This document shows, one piece after another, positions 16,137-25,667 of a stretch of 64,000 nt of DNA. The stretch comes from Chitinophaga filiformis (GTDB lineage: Bacteria > Bacteroidota > Bacteroidia > Chitinophagales > Chitinophagaceae): the NCBI RefSeq assembly GCF_900102545.1, contig NZ_FNBN01000001.1:668477-732476 (forward strand). The letters run 5' to 3'. Numbering within the stretch: the first letter of the stretch is position 1; each line of letters opens with the position of its first letter. The position numbers were made by a program, and so were the translations under genes. The notes below the pieces were generated by a model, which was given only the letters and a program-made list of their open reading frames with translations, did no database searches and was not told the DNA's origin.

Positions 16137-18176
16137 TTATCTACCAACTACCGGAAACTGCGAAATCCTGAGTCTTGTACAACCATAAGGCACCAGAATA
16201 ATATCCTCCGCTTCTCCTGTCTCTAATCCATACGTCATAGTATATGGAATAGGCCCGCTCATTTCATTGTATAAATTCCAGGAAGGAATACGTTTTGCTT
16301 TAGTTCTGATCAATACCGGCGCATGTTCCAGCTTCCACGGATAACTAACCGTACTATCTTTTTTTTCCACAATATAACTCTCCTGCAGTTTATCATCAGG
16401 TACTTCTATCAGGCCATAATTCCAGGGAGTGGTAGGGCGTACTTCGAAATAAGTGCCTCCATATTCTATCGGGTCTTTATCATTTGTTACTTTTTTTATC
16501 TCTTCACCTATTTTCAATGCGTAAGTAATAGGACCACGCTCAACAGACATGGAATTTTCATACCATCTGCTTTTGGAGATCTGCATAGGTAGCAACAGTT
16601 CCACTACATCTCCAGCATTCCAGGTACGATCAACCTTTACCACCTGGTTGCCTTCTACTTCTTTCCATACCTGTCCGTTCACTTTCACAGTGGCCTGCTT
16701 ACACCAGGCAGGAATGCGCAGATGAAAAGGGAATGCCACCTTTGTATTTTTCTTTCCGGTGGATAAGGTGAAGCGGATGGATTCTCCAAACGGATAGCTG
16801 GTCTCCTCTTTAAAAGAGATTTCTGTATGATCTCCTACGTAGGTAGTCACTTCGCTGGGCGCATACAGCAATGCAGCAATGCCTTTATCTGCGGTAGCAT
16901 ACCAGAGGTTCTGGGTGAACTTAGGCCAACCCTGATGCATATTGGAAGTGCAGCAGGGATACCCTGAGAGTAGACCATAACAAAGATCTGTACCGCTATG
17001 GTTCACATCAAAATTGCGGGTATACCGGGTAGCCATCACCTGGTTGGCCTGCTGAAAATATTGTCTTTGTATAAAGTCTTCCGCGATCTGCGAAGGCAAC
17101 GCATTGAATGCAATCTTCTCCAGTTGATCTGCATAACTAACATCACCGCTGATCTCCAGTATGCTTTCCAATGTGAACATCATTTCCACAGCTGTACAAA
17201 GTTCAGATCCCTGGGTAGGATTATTGCCATGTAAGGCTTCATCTCCGCCGTACAAGCCATGAGCCATGCCATTATATCTCCGCAGATCTTCAAAGCCTGT
17301 TTTTGTAGCGTCCAGGTATATTTTATCCGGATGTTGCTGATAATATATCACAGGTTCTTTCATACCCTGCGCCAGGTTCACGCCATGAATACTGCCGGGA
17401 CGGCGCAACATATCGCTGTGTAAAAAGGCCGTTGTAAAGTCGAAGGTCTGTTTGTGCATCAGGTTAGCAAGGTCCAGCAGGAACTGGTCGCCGGTAATAT
17501 TATACAACCAGTATATCACCATCAGATTATCTCCGGCACGGTACCTGCCCCAGAAAGACCAATGATCCAGTGGGAAGGTGGGTAATTGTTTCAGCTGATA
17601 CCTGAAATAATTGGTCAGCAGGGTAATGACCCGCTGATCGCCGGTAGCGGAATAGTATTGTTTCAGTACTTTCAGCATGACCATCTTAGGCCACCAGTCA
17701 CGACTATTGTCACGTTGTATACCCGGCTCATAAGGATAATCCCTGGAGGGACCAAAGTAGCCATCTGGCTGCTGGCTTTTGATCGTCCATTCCACCCAGG
17801 GTTTTACCCGGGCGATCAGCATCGTGTCTTTCAGGATGTAGGCCAGCGGCAGCAGTCCGTCAATCCAGTAAGGACCACGTTCCCACTGATCGCCATCACC
17901 ACCCAGCCAGCCATTTCGCGGACCCATTACCAATGGATAAAGCTTATCAAGCTGACCGGTAGCGCCTTCCTTCTGATTGACGAGCATTGTTTTCAGCCAC
18001 CCCTGCGGTTCGATAGCTCCTAAAGGTAGCTCGATGTAAGGTTTCTGATAGAGTGGAGCGCGGTTGCCTGTGTACTGTGAGACCTGCGGGACTTTTTGTT
18101 GTTTCTTCTTCACCTGACCTGTAGCGGTGTAAGAGAGGCCCATAACGAGTAGTGGAATAATAGCAATGTTCTTCAT
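16137..18176 (-). CDS. Glycoside hydrolase family 127 (beta-L-arabinofuranosidase type)
   Basis: A 679-residue secreted enzyme (signal MKNIAIIPLLVMGLSYTATG) of the DUF1680/GH127 superfamily, which releases beta-L-arabinofuranose from glycans. The zinc-cysteine catalytic site described for GH127 can be traced: Glu325-Leu-Cys327 (SELCTAVEMM) and the paired Cys408-Cys409 in GYPCCTSN, one of which would be the nucleophile. The N-terminal half is an alpha/alpha-barrel and the C-terminal third is beta-sandwich. It is followed by a BNR propeller gene 18 nt later. GH146 and related families share the fold, so the exact linkage is uncertain. Confidence 0.87.
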   Translation of the reverse strand: MKNIAIIPLLVMGLSYTATGQVKKKQQKVPQVSQYTGNRAPLYQKPYIELPLGAIEPQGWLKTMLVNQKEGATGQLDKLYPLVMGPRNGWLGGDGDQWERGPYWIDGLLPLAYILKDTMLIARVKPWVEWTIKSQQPDGYFGPSRDYPYEPGIQRDNSRDWWPKMVMLKVLKQYYSATGDQRVITLLTNYFRYQLKQLPTFPLDHWSFWGRYRAGDNLMVIYWLYNITGDQFLLDLANLMHKQTFDFTTAFLHSDMLRRPGSIHGVNLAQGMKEPVIYYQQHPDKIYLDATKTGFEDLRRYNGMAHGLYGGDEALHGNNPTQGSELCTAVEMMFTLESILEISGDVSYADQLEKIAFNALPSQIAEDFIQRQYFQQANQVMATRYTRNFDVNHSGTDLCYGLLSGYPCCTSNMHQGWPKFTQNLWYATADKGIAALLYAPSEVTTYVGDHTEISFKEETSYPFGESIRFTLSTGKKNTKVAFPFHLRIPAWCKQATVKVNGQVWKEVEGNQVVKVDRTWNAGDVVELLLPMQISKSRWYENSMSVERGPITYALKIGEEIKKVTNDKDPIEYGGTYFEVRPTTPWNYGLIEVPDDKLQESYIVEKKDSTVSYPWKLEHAPVLIRTKAKRIPSWNLYNEMSGPIPYTMTYGLETGEAEDIILVPYGCTRLRISQFPVVGR

Positions 18177-18267
18177 ATAAAGTGCTTAGAATAAAAATAA
18201 GAGGACGGGTAATCCTCCGGCATGAAGAACTAAAATATAAATAATTGCCTGCTTATCAGAACAGAAT

Positions 18268-19086
18268 TTATGGATGGTGAATGCCATCTACGGCTTGATT
18301 AAAATAACTGATGATCTTCTCTTTATAAGCTTCCTTGTGCGGTGATTTCATCATCAGGATATGATCAGCATTTTCAACGGTCCACAGTTCTGTAGGCACC
18401 GGACTATTCCGCCTGAGTCTTTCGCCCATTTCCACAGACACCAGCTCGTCTGCATAAGAATAAATAAGCAGCAGGGATTTCAGGTTCTTCGCATCTTTGA
18501 TACGGTCTATCACCCTGACCTTCCTCGCATACCGGGGCATCAGATAATTCAGGACCTTCAATATTTTATATGCAAGCGGATATCTGAACCAGAACTCTTC
18601 CGGTGTGGTAACAGCACTTTCAATAATAGCAAATTCAAATGGATGCTGGTTGTCGGCAAATGCAACGATGCCCCATTGCCCGCCTAAAGAAATGCCATGG
18701 TAACCAACAGGAAGATCAGGAATGATCTCTTTTGCTTCTTTACCGATAGCAATAATATCTTCAAAATAAGAGAAGCTTCCGTTCGTGCTTTCACCAAAGC
18801 CATTAAAGTCAAAGACAAGGGTATGAAAACCATTGTCTCTTAGCAGATCCGTATATCCATTCTTGAGGAAATATGCTTTTGCTTCTCTTTTCATCGGATG
18901 TCCCAGCACGATCGTAGCCTTAGCTGTTTCTGTTCTTGCTGCGGCAAAAAGCGCCTGTATCATACCACCAGACCTACTCTTAACAGCAATAGGCTGCCAG
19001 TCGCGTTTTTCCAGCTCCGTCAACGGGCTTTGCCATTTTACCATATACGTTCCGACGAAAGGCCATTTGATAATCTTAAAAAGCAT
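18268..19086 (-). CDS. Alpha/beta hydrolase
   Basis: A 272-residue hydrolase started at the ATG at 19084-19086 (MLFKIIKWPFVGTYM); the longer reading would include 26 residues of unlikely leader. The nucleophile elbow is GISLGG (Ser in YHGISLGGQWG), the acid is in LLLIYSYADELV and the histidine in VENADHILMM. This completes a Ser-Asp-His triad. An FDFNGFGES motif corresponds to the oxyanion strand region. There is no clear signal peptide, though the first residues are hydrophobic. The substrate cannot be read. A homologous layout occurs in serine aminopeptidase-like (Hydrolase_4) proteins. Confidence 0.8.
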   Translation of the reverse strand: MLFKIIKWPFVGTYMVKWQSPLTELEKRDWQPIAVKSRSGGMIQALFAAARTETAKATIVLGHPMKREAKAYFLKNGYTDLLRDNGFHTLVFDFNGFGESTNGSFSYFEDIIAIGKEAKEIIPDLPVGYHGISLGGQWGIVAFADNQHPFEFAIIESAVTTPEEFWFRYPLAYKILKVLNYLMPRYARKVRVIDRIKDAKNLKSLLLIYSYADELVSVEMGERLRRNSPVPTELWTVENADHILMMKSPHKEAYKEKIISYFNQAVDGIHHP

Positions 19087-19220
19087 AGTTCTCTTTTTGG
19101 GTATCCAAAGCTGGTAAACGATCTGGTGAAATTCTACAAATAAAAGATAACTACAAATCCCCAAATCCGGGGGCCCTATTCTATCTAATGCAAAAGAGGA
19201 AAACTCAAAAGTAAAAATAA

Positions 19221-19308
19221 GCGCTGAGAATCGCTTAAATGACTACCTGACTCCATCAGGTACCCGAATAAAAAGAGCCTGCATCATGTTTTTGATACAG
19301 GCTCTTCT
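19221..19308 (-). terminator. Terminator cassette, copy B of the duplicated 88-nt sequence
   Basis: This block matches 5161-5248 with 8 differences over 88 nt and holds the same agagcctg / caggctct hairpin with a T-run on the minus strand (attcgggtacc beyond it). It lies directly downstream of the minus-strand lipoprotein gene at 19327, as copy A lies downstream of the EF-G gene. Confidence 0.75.
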
Positions 19309-19326
19309 GATTATCAAAGTGAGGCG

Positions 19327-19824
19327 TTATTCCGTCACGGTGAACGATACTTCATTTACTTTGGTAAGACCACTCATACCGCTGTCCTGGTAGGTTACTT
19401 TATACGTTCCGGGAGCAGTGATCCTGTAGCCTGTCAGCAGGTCGATCTCGGAAGATACCTTACCCTTTGCAGGTACTTTGATGTAAGCATCTGCAGGGGG
19501 TGGCATGATCCTTTTAGCCATGATACCCTTGTACTGTACAGGCTCGCCTTTGCTGTCCTGGATCTCAAAGTAAGAGTTCATGAACTTCTCAAATGGGGTA
19601 TGCCATTTACAGAACTGCAATTCCTTGCCGGAATTATTGTTGACTGTAAATTTCAGCATAACAGGGCTACCCACTTTTACTTTTTCAGGTACAGACATAG
19701 TGGTTACGAGTTCCTCTGCAGTTGACGGGGCAGATGTTGTAGTGGCTGCTTTCTGCGCATGTTTGCAGGCAGTGAATGAAAAAACGGACAGACAAGCTGC
19801 CAAAGTGATAAGCTGGTTTCGCAT
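19327..19824 (-). CDS. Lipoprotein resembling the N-terminal domain of M35-type metallopeptidases
   Basis: A 165-residue lipoprotein; the signal ends FTAC (Cys20). The body is one Ig-like beta-sandwich: VKVGSPVMLKFTVNNNSG, FCKWHTPFEKFMNSYFEI, VQYKGIMAKRIMPPPADAYIKVP and GTYKVTYQDS. This order of segments recalls the propeptide-like domain that precedes peptidyl-Lys metalloendopeptidases (M35) in bacteria. No HExxH peptidase follows, so it is a stand-alone domain. Roles as an inhibitor or as a binding module are possible. The family similarity is from memory of its motif order and is moderate in certainty. Confidence 0.7.
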   Translation of the reverse strand: MRNQLITLAACLSVFSFTACKHAQKAATTTSAPSTAEELVTTMSVPEKVKVGSPVMLKFTVNNNSGKELQFCKWHTPFEKFMNSYFEIQDSKGEPVQYKGIMAKRIMPPPADAYIKVPAKGKVSSEIDLLTGYRITAPGTYKVTYQDSGMSGLTKVNEVSFTVTE

Positions 19825-19962
19825 TTAAATAAATTGAGGGAGGAAAATTAAATGAAATAATTTAATTATTCTTATCTAGCCGTCAGGTTTAGCGTTAAGG
19901 CTTCGTGAAAATTGAAAGTTTCTTACACCTGCACAGCGGAAAGAAATGACGATTTTTGATAC

Positions 19963-20493
19963 ATGGAATTCAATACAATCATCGAGGGAGCACATGGTGT
20001 ATCTTTAAGAAACCTGGAACCGGCAGATGCGGATCCCATGTCAGTGCTGGCCAATAATCCGGCGATTGCCCGCAATTTAAGGAATGCATTTCCCCATCCT
20101 TATACACGGGAGGATGCCCTCTTTTACATCGAAAAGGCCCGGGAGGGCGCATGGGGATACTGTCAGGCCATTCATTATCAGGACATATTTGCGGGCGTTA
20201 TCAGCCTGGTACCACAGCAGGATGTGTACCGGCATACTGCAGAGATAGGGTATTGGCTGGGAGAGCCTTACTGGCATAAAGGCATTATGACGGAAGCGAT
20301 CCGTCTTGTGTGCCATCATGCTTTCCGTCAGACGGGTATCATCCGCATTTACGCAGGTGTGTTTTCCTACAACCGGCATTCCGCAGCGGCGCTGGAAAAG
20401 AATGGATTTGTACTGGAAGGGATTAAAAAGAAAGCTGTATTAAAGTATAACGAACTATTTGACGAGCATTTTTATGCACTATTAAAATCTTGA
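19963..20493 (+). CDS. GNAT-family N-acetyltransferase (RimJ/RimL type)
   Basis: A 176-residue acetyltransferase that should transfer an acetyl group from acetyl-CoA to an amine. The RimJ/RimL-like layout is seen in VSLRNLEPADADPM at the N-terminus, the AEIGYWLGEPYWHKGIMTEAIRLV pantothenate-binding region (motif A, glycine-rich turn GIMTEA) and NRHSAAALEKNGFVLEG (motif B). The next gene begins one base after the stop and an AraC regulator follows, so the three form an operon. The acetylated target is not known. Confidence 0.9.
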   Translation: MEFNTIIEGAHGVSLRNLEPADADPMSVLANNPAIARNLRNAFPHPYTREDALFYIEKAREGAWGYCQAIHYQDIFAGVISLVPQQDVYRHTAEIGYWLGEPYWHKGIMTEAIRLVCHHAFRQTGIIRIYAGVFSYNRHSAAALEKNGFVLEGIKKKAVLKYNELFDEHFYALLKS

Positions 20494-20494
20494 C

Positions 20495-21406
20495 ATGCAG
20501 GAGATCTTAGAGAAAATACGACACAGAACAGGCATCGATCTGGTTACCATCCTGGCAGAAGAGCTTTCAGGATCAGCATTGAATTCGCTGTTACTGGAAG
20601 TTTTTGACCGGAAAGCCAGGCAGCTGAAACCTTCACAGCTCTTACAGCAATACCGCATGAACAGGTTTGTACAGCCGGCGGCTGTAGACGTACTGCAAGT
20701 TCGGGCTAAAGAGTTAAGTACACTACAATGGCTGCAGCAATGCGGTTTTGTGCCGTTGGAGCTTTCCCCTGTTTCACCGTTGGGAACCTGTGCAGCCGTG
20801 GGGCCTGTTAGTCAGAAGAAAATTATCAGCGCCATCAGGGGCACAGAAGTATTGTCTGACGCAACAAATGCGATAGCCTTGCATATTGCTGATCAGAAGA
20901 AGAGAAAGAAAAATACCGATCTGCTGAAGTTTTGTACTACCCACCGGCATGTACGTACACCGCCGGTAAAGGTCAAAGGACATAGTCCGCATTTTACCAT
21001 TGCCTGTTGTGTCAGTGCAGGCATAGATACCGGCAATCTGGCTTTCGAGATAAATGCTGTCAGAGAACATTTTCTTGCATTACAATCCGTGCTGCTACAG
21101 GTATTTCAGACCGAAGTAAAATACTTTAAATTACAACCAAGAGCAGGATATAAACAGGGCGATCAGCTGGCGGGCAGGATATTTGATGAGATCAAAAACA
21201 TGTTCCCTGTTGTAGTAGATACAACGGCAGTGCCAAATGATTATTACCAGGGCATCCAATACAAAGCTGTTATCAACGTGCATGGGGAAGAAATAGAAAT
21301 TGCAGATGGAGGATTTGTAAACTGGACACAACAGCTATTGGAGAATAAAAAGGAACGGTGTTTTATATCCGGTTTAGGTATCGACTATCTTAGTCAAATA
21401 ATGTAA
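20495..21406 (+). CDS. Unknown protein, possibly class II tRNA synthetase-like
   Basis: A 303-residue cytoplasmic protein. Several features recall a degenerate class II aminoacyl-tRNA synthetase core of the HisRS/HisZ kind: a SPVSPLGT segment, HRHVR at a position where motif 2 has an Arg, and SGLGIDYL near the end where motif 3 has a glycine-rich strand. No family is certain, and key catalytic residues are not all evident, so it may have lost aminoacylation. It lies 1 nt after a GNAT gene and 3 nt before an AraC regulator. An amino-acid or peptide-modifying role together with the acetyltransferase is conceivable but not shown. Confidence 0.6.
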   Translation: MQEILEKIRHRTGIDLVTILAEELSGSALNSLLLEVFDRKARQLKPSQLLQQYRMNRFVQPAAVDVLQVRAKELSTLQWLQQCGFVPLELSPVSPLGTCAAVGPVSQKKIISAIRGTEVLSDATNAIALHIADQKKRKKNTDLLKFCTTHRHVRTPPVKVKGHSPHFTIACCVSAGIDTGNLAFEINAVREHFLALQSVLLQVFQTEVKYFKLQPRAGYKQGDQLAGRIFDEIKNMFPVVVDTTAVPNDYYQGIQYKAVINVHGEEIEIADGGFVNWTQQLLENKKERCFISGLGIDYLSQIM

Positions 21407-21409
21407 GGC

Positions 21410-22228
21410 ATGATAAAAAGAGGTCAGCTTTTAACAGAAGACGCAAAGGAGCATTTCTTTAAAATTGCTTATCCTTATGCTCCTTTCCAGGAGTATGTTG
21501 ACTACTATTTTGAAATCAGCACCAGTACTGATGCCGCTGACTTCTATATCAACGGTCTGCCATCTTCCAATACACTGATTGCTTTTAACCTGAATAAGCA
21601 GTCATGGTGTTCGCTGAGGGATGGAGGTGATACGCCCACCATTTTCAGCCATGCGCACCTGTTAGGACATACATCTATATTGCATACCGGCATTTATGCC
21701 GGCGGCATGCATACTTTCTTTGTAAAGCTAAAGCCCGGTATCGCAGCATTACTATTCAGAGAAGAGGCGGCATCGTTTGTCAATACGCATATAGACCTTT
21801 CCTGCTTATGGAAAAAGGAGTTATCGTTAGAGCAGTTAGTGGAAGCGGGTAGCTTCAGGGAAAGGATAACATTGTTTCAGCATGTGCTGTTGAAACAATT
21901 TGTCAATGATCGTCACCACATAAAAGTGCAACGGCTACATCAGATGATGAAGGCCTTTCACTCGCTGCAGCTAAAAGGGGAAAAGGAAATAGAAAAAATA
22001 TGTCAGGCTAGCTGGGTGAGTTATGCATCAGCCAGAAGGGATTTTTTGAAGTACATCGGATTTACACCTAAATATTGTCAACGGATCAGCAGGCTAAAGC
22101 GTGCGCTGAAAGAATATAAAAAGCAGGGGTATCATTTCTATTATGAAGATTTTGGCTACACTGATTTTTCCCATTTCGCAAAAGATAGCAGGCAAATAAC
22201 AGGACGTCCTCCATCCTTATTAATATAA
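21410..22228 (+). CDS. AraC-family transcription regulator
   Basis: A 272-residue protein with an N-terminal cupin-like sensor segment (FQEYVDYYFEI..., LLGHTSILHTGIY, FVKLKPGIAALLF) of the DUF6597 kind. An AraC-type double helix-turn-helix follows in the last 100 residues (ISRLKRALKEYKKQG, YYEDFGYTDFSHFAKDSRQITGRPP). The first helix-turn-helix is less clear but present (ICQASWVSYASARRDFLKYIGF). It overlaps no gene but follows the synthetase-like gene by 3 nt, making it the third member of the operon. It probably controls the operon. Confidence 0.85.
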   Translation: MIKRGQLLTEDAKEHFFKIAYPYAPFQEYVDYYFEISTSTDAADFYINGLPSSNTLIAFNLNKQSWCSLRDGGDTPTIFSHAHLLGHTSILHTGIYAGGMHTFFVKLKPGIAALLFREEAASFVNTHIDLSCLWKKELSLEQLVEAGSFRERITLFQHVLLKQFVNDRHHIKVQRLHQMMKAFHSLQLKGEKEIEKICQASWVSYASARRDFLKYIGFTPKYCQRISRLKRALKEYKKQGYHFYYEDFGYTDFSHFAKDSRQITGRPPSLLI

Positions 22229-22513
22229 GATGATCGTTGATGAAAAATATTTTTATGAATTAGAAATATGCCTTAACTTAACAATACAACCGTGCATTGC
22301 GCTATTCGAATTACACCTCAAAGAAACACCTTAAAATAACATTCTACCATTAACGTTCACCAGACAACATTTATAAGCTGCTTGTTTTTACATAACAACG
22401 TTTAACGCGTCAGGCAATATCCATGAACTCAATGCCCGGTAGCTATTAACCGGAAGGGAAAGTATTTTTTCTCACCACTCGTCAGCATCATATCCAAACC
22501 ATTAATTCTTTTA
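22229..22513. other. Intergenic region, 285 nt
   Basis: The region is AT-rich with a small hairpin ccggt...accgg at about 22437-22455. I see no ORF, no RNA gene, and no clear TAnnTTTG box. It should contain the promoter of the gene starting at 22514. Confidence 0.4.
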
Positions 22514-23245
22514 ATGATGAAAAACTCTATTATCAACACTCCCGATCAGCATGGGTTTATATTGAATGGCACAGGGGCATTGTACATATGCCATCTGCCT
22601 ATGTTCAATATGAAAAACCATATGTACCAGGTAACCCTGGAAGTTACTATTTCACCTGAAGCGAAAGCAGCCTATCTGAAAGACCGGCAAACCAATCCCG
22701 GCAATTATTATGTATTAGGCAACCTACAAACTGATCTGTTCACTATTCCGGATGTCATGCTGGGCAAAACCCAAAACTTCCAGGCAGACATTTTCAGGGG
22801 CATGCCTGCAGATCCCAACAAAGACAAGCCGCTTATCCACAATGTAACAACAACGATCACAAGGATTGTATATGCACGTCATTTCGATTATACCATCCCT
22901 TATCCTGATGATATGACTTATATCATTTTCGGGAATGAGAAAGAAGCCTTTATCGATCACTATCTGACAGAAGAAGACGACTTTCTGCATATTATGTCGC
23001 TGTACAAAGTTCCTGACTGGTTACCCATTGATCAACTGGCCATCTCAGCCAATGTAGGTTTTATTGGCTTACCGTCTACTCCCATGCCGGAAAATCCACC
23101 ACTGGCCACCGGCAGTTATAAAGTGACTTTCCAGGGACAGGGTCAGGTGTATGAATTGCAGGTCGGAGATGAAATTTTCTTCGACACGGAAATCGTGAAC
23201 ATGCCTGCCGAGCAAACGGCCATGAAAGGCTTCTATGTTTATTAA
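22514..23245 (+). CDS. Unknown protein encoded before a PLP decarboxylase
   Basis: A 243-residue protein without signal peptide or known domain. Composition is that of a soluble beta-rich protein with many Pro and Asp. Segments such as VTTTITRIVYARHFDYTIPYPDD and YKVTFQGQGQVYELQVGDEIFFDTEIVN look like strand-turn-strand. It precedes the PLP decarboxylase gene by 45 nt on the same strand with no terminator between, so they are probably co-expressed. Function cannot be assigned from the sequence. Confidence 0.72.
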   Translation: MMKNSIINTPDQHGFILNGTGALYICHLPMFNMKNHMYQVTLEVTISPEAKAAYLKDRQTNPGNYYVLGNLQTDLFTIPDVMLGKTQNFQADIFRGMPADPNKDKPLIHNVTTTITRIVYARHFDYTIPYPDDMTYIIFGNEKEAFIDHYLTEEDDFLHIMSLYKVPDWLPIDQLAISANVGFIGLPSTPMPENPPLATGSYKVTFQGQGQVYELQVGDEIFFDTEIVNMPAEQTAMKGFYVY

Positions 23246-23290
23246 GGAAGACCATTACTTCACATTCACACCCAATCAAACGTTACCGTC

Positions 23291-25486
23291 ATGAAACAGC
23301 CTTTAAGCTCTCAGCAAATCTTTGCGCGTAACCTGACGCAGCAACATGAAGAACTTTTATCCAAGCTTAAGAGAAAGGGAACCGGTTCCGATGATCTTGC
23401 CGGTTGGTTCCTGGGACCTAAGGCAGAAAATACAGAACTCCTGAAAGAGCTGATCCGGCAGGCGTTGGACAATCATTGTAATGACCGTAAGAACCTTTAT
23501 CCCAATGATCCGGTATATGTGACAGAAGAGATGAAACAAACACCGGAATACCAGGAAACCGTAAGAATACTGAAAGACAAACTGGACATACTGCTGCAAC
23601 AGCTGAAAGGCTCTGTACCTTTCTGGAGTTACCGCTGGCAGTCGCATATGAACTGGGACACTACTCTACCCAGCATGGCCGGTTATTTCGGCACTATGCT
23701 GTACAATCCTAACAATGTTGCTGCAGAGGCATCTCCGGTTACAACAGTGCTGGAAATGATTGTTGGTGATGAACTGTGCAAGATGCTGGGATATAACATT
23801 TCAGGCGAATCGAAGACACAGGGGCCTAAAGCCTGGGGACATATTACCTGCGATGGCTCCATTGCCAATAACGAAGCGATGTGGGCGGCACGTAACCTGA
23901 AGTATTATCCCATCAGCCTTGCTGCTGCTATCAAAAACGAGCCGTTACTACAGAAAGCCGGCGCTTTGAAAATAAGACTGGCGGATGGTTCTGTTACGAC
24001 TATTGCCCAGGCAGACAGCTGGGATCTGCTGAATCTTTCTGTTGATGAAGTATTAAGTCTGCCAGATAGGCTCAACTCAGAATTTCACATCAACCTGGAT
24101 CTGCTTAATGATGTCATGAACGACTACAGCATCCAGAATATCGGGTTTGATGGTCTCAATAAGTATATCGATAGCGGTATCAAATCGCCTGTGCTGATGG
24201 CTGCATCCACCTGTCACTATTCGTGGCCTAAATCGGCCGCAGTACTGGGCATTGGCGCCAATAACCTGATCAAGATCTATGTGGATGAAAATGCACGGCT
24301 ACACATAGGCCGTTTAAAAGAAGAGCTGCAAAATGCCCTGGACAACCGTATGCCCGTACTGATGGTAGTGGCAGTCATAGGTACTACAGAAGAAAGTGCG
24401 GTAGATCCGTTGAAAGATATTGTAGAGGTAAGGGAAGAGTTCAGGAAAAAAGGATTGAACTTCGTTATCCACTCTGATGCAGCCTGGGGTGGTTATTTTA
24501 CGGCTATTCTCCGGCAACCGGAACGTCAGATATCCAACAGGTTTGTATTATATACGCCTACACTGACCATGAATGCGTATGTGACAGAACAGTATGCACA
24601 TATTCACCAGTCAGACTCTATTACCATAGATCCGCATAAAGCAGGATATATTCCTTATCCGGCAGGAGGACTATGTTATAAGAACGGGGCGATGCGAAAC
24701 CTGGTAGCATTCGCAGCACCTGTTGTATATCATGGTGGTGTAGACCCAACTGTGGGCATCTATGGACTGGAAGGCTCCAAGCCTGGCGCCGCTGCAGCAG
24801 CCGCGTATATGAGTCACCAGGTGATCCCGCTGGACCAGAGCGGTTATGGTCAGATCCTCGGTAAATGTCTCTTTAACAGCAAACGCCTATACAGTGCCTT
24901 TATAACAATGGCAGAACCGGATGATCCGTTCATCATTGTACCATTCCAACGGCTGCCGGCAGAGAAAAATGGCGAAGGACCTGATAAGATCAAACAACAA
25001 TATGAGTTCATCAAAGAAGAGATTGTGCCTAAGACCAATGAACAGATCATGGCCAATCCGCAAGCTGTGGCCTTATTACCGGAACTGGGCAGTGATCAGA
25101 TCATTATTACCTACACTTTCAACTTCAAAGAAAACGGTGTGCTTAACAAGAGTGTAGATAAACTGAATGAGCTTAACCTGAACATCTTCCAGGCATTAAG
25201 CTTGTCGCCGGGCGATCATGATCATCCATCCAAAACCCCGATGTATTTAACACAATCACAGTTTGACAATGAATCGTACGGCAAGTCATTTGTCGATGAT
25301 TATAAAAAACGATTGGGTCTGTCCATTGATAACGATGAACCGGTAAATATCCTGATCTCTACAACCATGAACCCATGGTTGACAGATACGTCTGAAGGTA
25401 ACTTCATCCCCGAGCTGGTGAAGGCTTTACGTCAGACAGTATTGGAGCAGGTAGAAAAGCTGGTTGGTGCACTCGAAGAAGCATAA
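23291..25486 (+). CDS. PLP-dependent group II amino acid decarboxylase
   Basis: A 731-residue decarboxylase, longer than the roughly 620 residues usual for tyrosine decarboxylases of lactic bacteria. PLP landmarks are visible: DGSIANNEAMWAARN (substrate and cofactor contact), VHSDAAWGGYF (Asp that pairs with the pyridine nitrogen) and the lysine motif SITIDPHKAGYIPYPAGG. The DPHKxGYxPYxAGG pattern is typical of tyrosine and glutamate type decarboxylases of family PF00282. It would release CO2 from an amino acid to give an amine; which amino acid is uncertain. It is paired with the unknown gene upstream. A hairpin terminator follows. Confidence 0.9.
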   Translation: MKQPLSSQQIFARNLTQQHEELLSKLKRKGTGSDDLAGWFLGPKAENTELLKELIRQALDNHCNDRKNLYPNDPVYVTEEMKQTPEYQETVRILKDKLDILLQQLKGSVPFWSYRWQSHMNWDTTLPSMAGYFGTMLYNPNNVAAEASPVTTVLEMIVGDELCKMLGYNISGESKTQGPKAWGHITCDGSIANNEAMWAARNLKYYPISLAAAIKNEPLLQKAGALKIRLADGSVTTIAQADSWDLLNLSVDEVLSLPDRLNSEFHINLDLLNDVMNDYSIQNIGFDGLNKYIDSGIKSPVLMAASTCHYSWPKSAAVLGIGANNLIKIYVDENARLHIGRLKEELQNALDNRMPVLMVVAVIGTTEESAVDPLKDIVEVREEFRKKGLNFVIHSDAAWGGYFTAILRQPERQISNRFVLYTPTLTMNAYVTEQYAHIHQSDSITIDPHKAGYIPYPAGGLCYKNGAMRNLVAFAAPVVYHGGVDPTVGIYGLEGSKPGAAAAAAYMSHQVIPLDQSGYGQILGKCLFNSKRLYSAFITMAEPDDPFIIVPFQRLPAEKNGEGPDKIKQQYEFIKEEIVPKTNEQIMANPQAVALLPELGSDQIIITYTFNFKENGVLNKSVDKLNELNLNIFQALSLSPGDHDHPSKTPMYLTQSQFDNESYGKSFVDDYKKRLGLSIDNDEPVNILISTTMNPWLTDTSEGNFIPELVKALRQTVLEQVEKLVGALEEA

Positions 25487-25514
25487 GGATCGGTTAAAAA
25501 GGGTGTCATAAAAA

Positions 25515-25545
25515 CGAGAAGCCACATCAATGCGATGTGGCTTTC
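25515..25545 (+). terminator. Intrinsic terminator after the decarboxylase
   Basis: Stem agccacatc (25520-25528) / gatgtggct (25534-25542) with a 5-nt loop and a short T-rich tail (ttctg). It lies 33 nt after the decarboxylase stop. Confidence 0.6.
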
Positions 25546-25667
25546 TGATATGCCAAGATTCAATAAAAGACAGTAGCGTTTGTCACCGAAGTTTGGGCGA
25601 AACCCTCACCGATTATGTGGTATGTCCCCGTATTGCATATCCGATCGTCATAGGAGGAAACCATACT

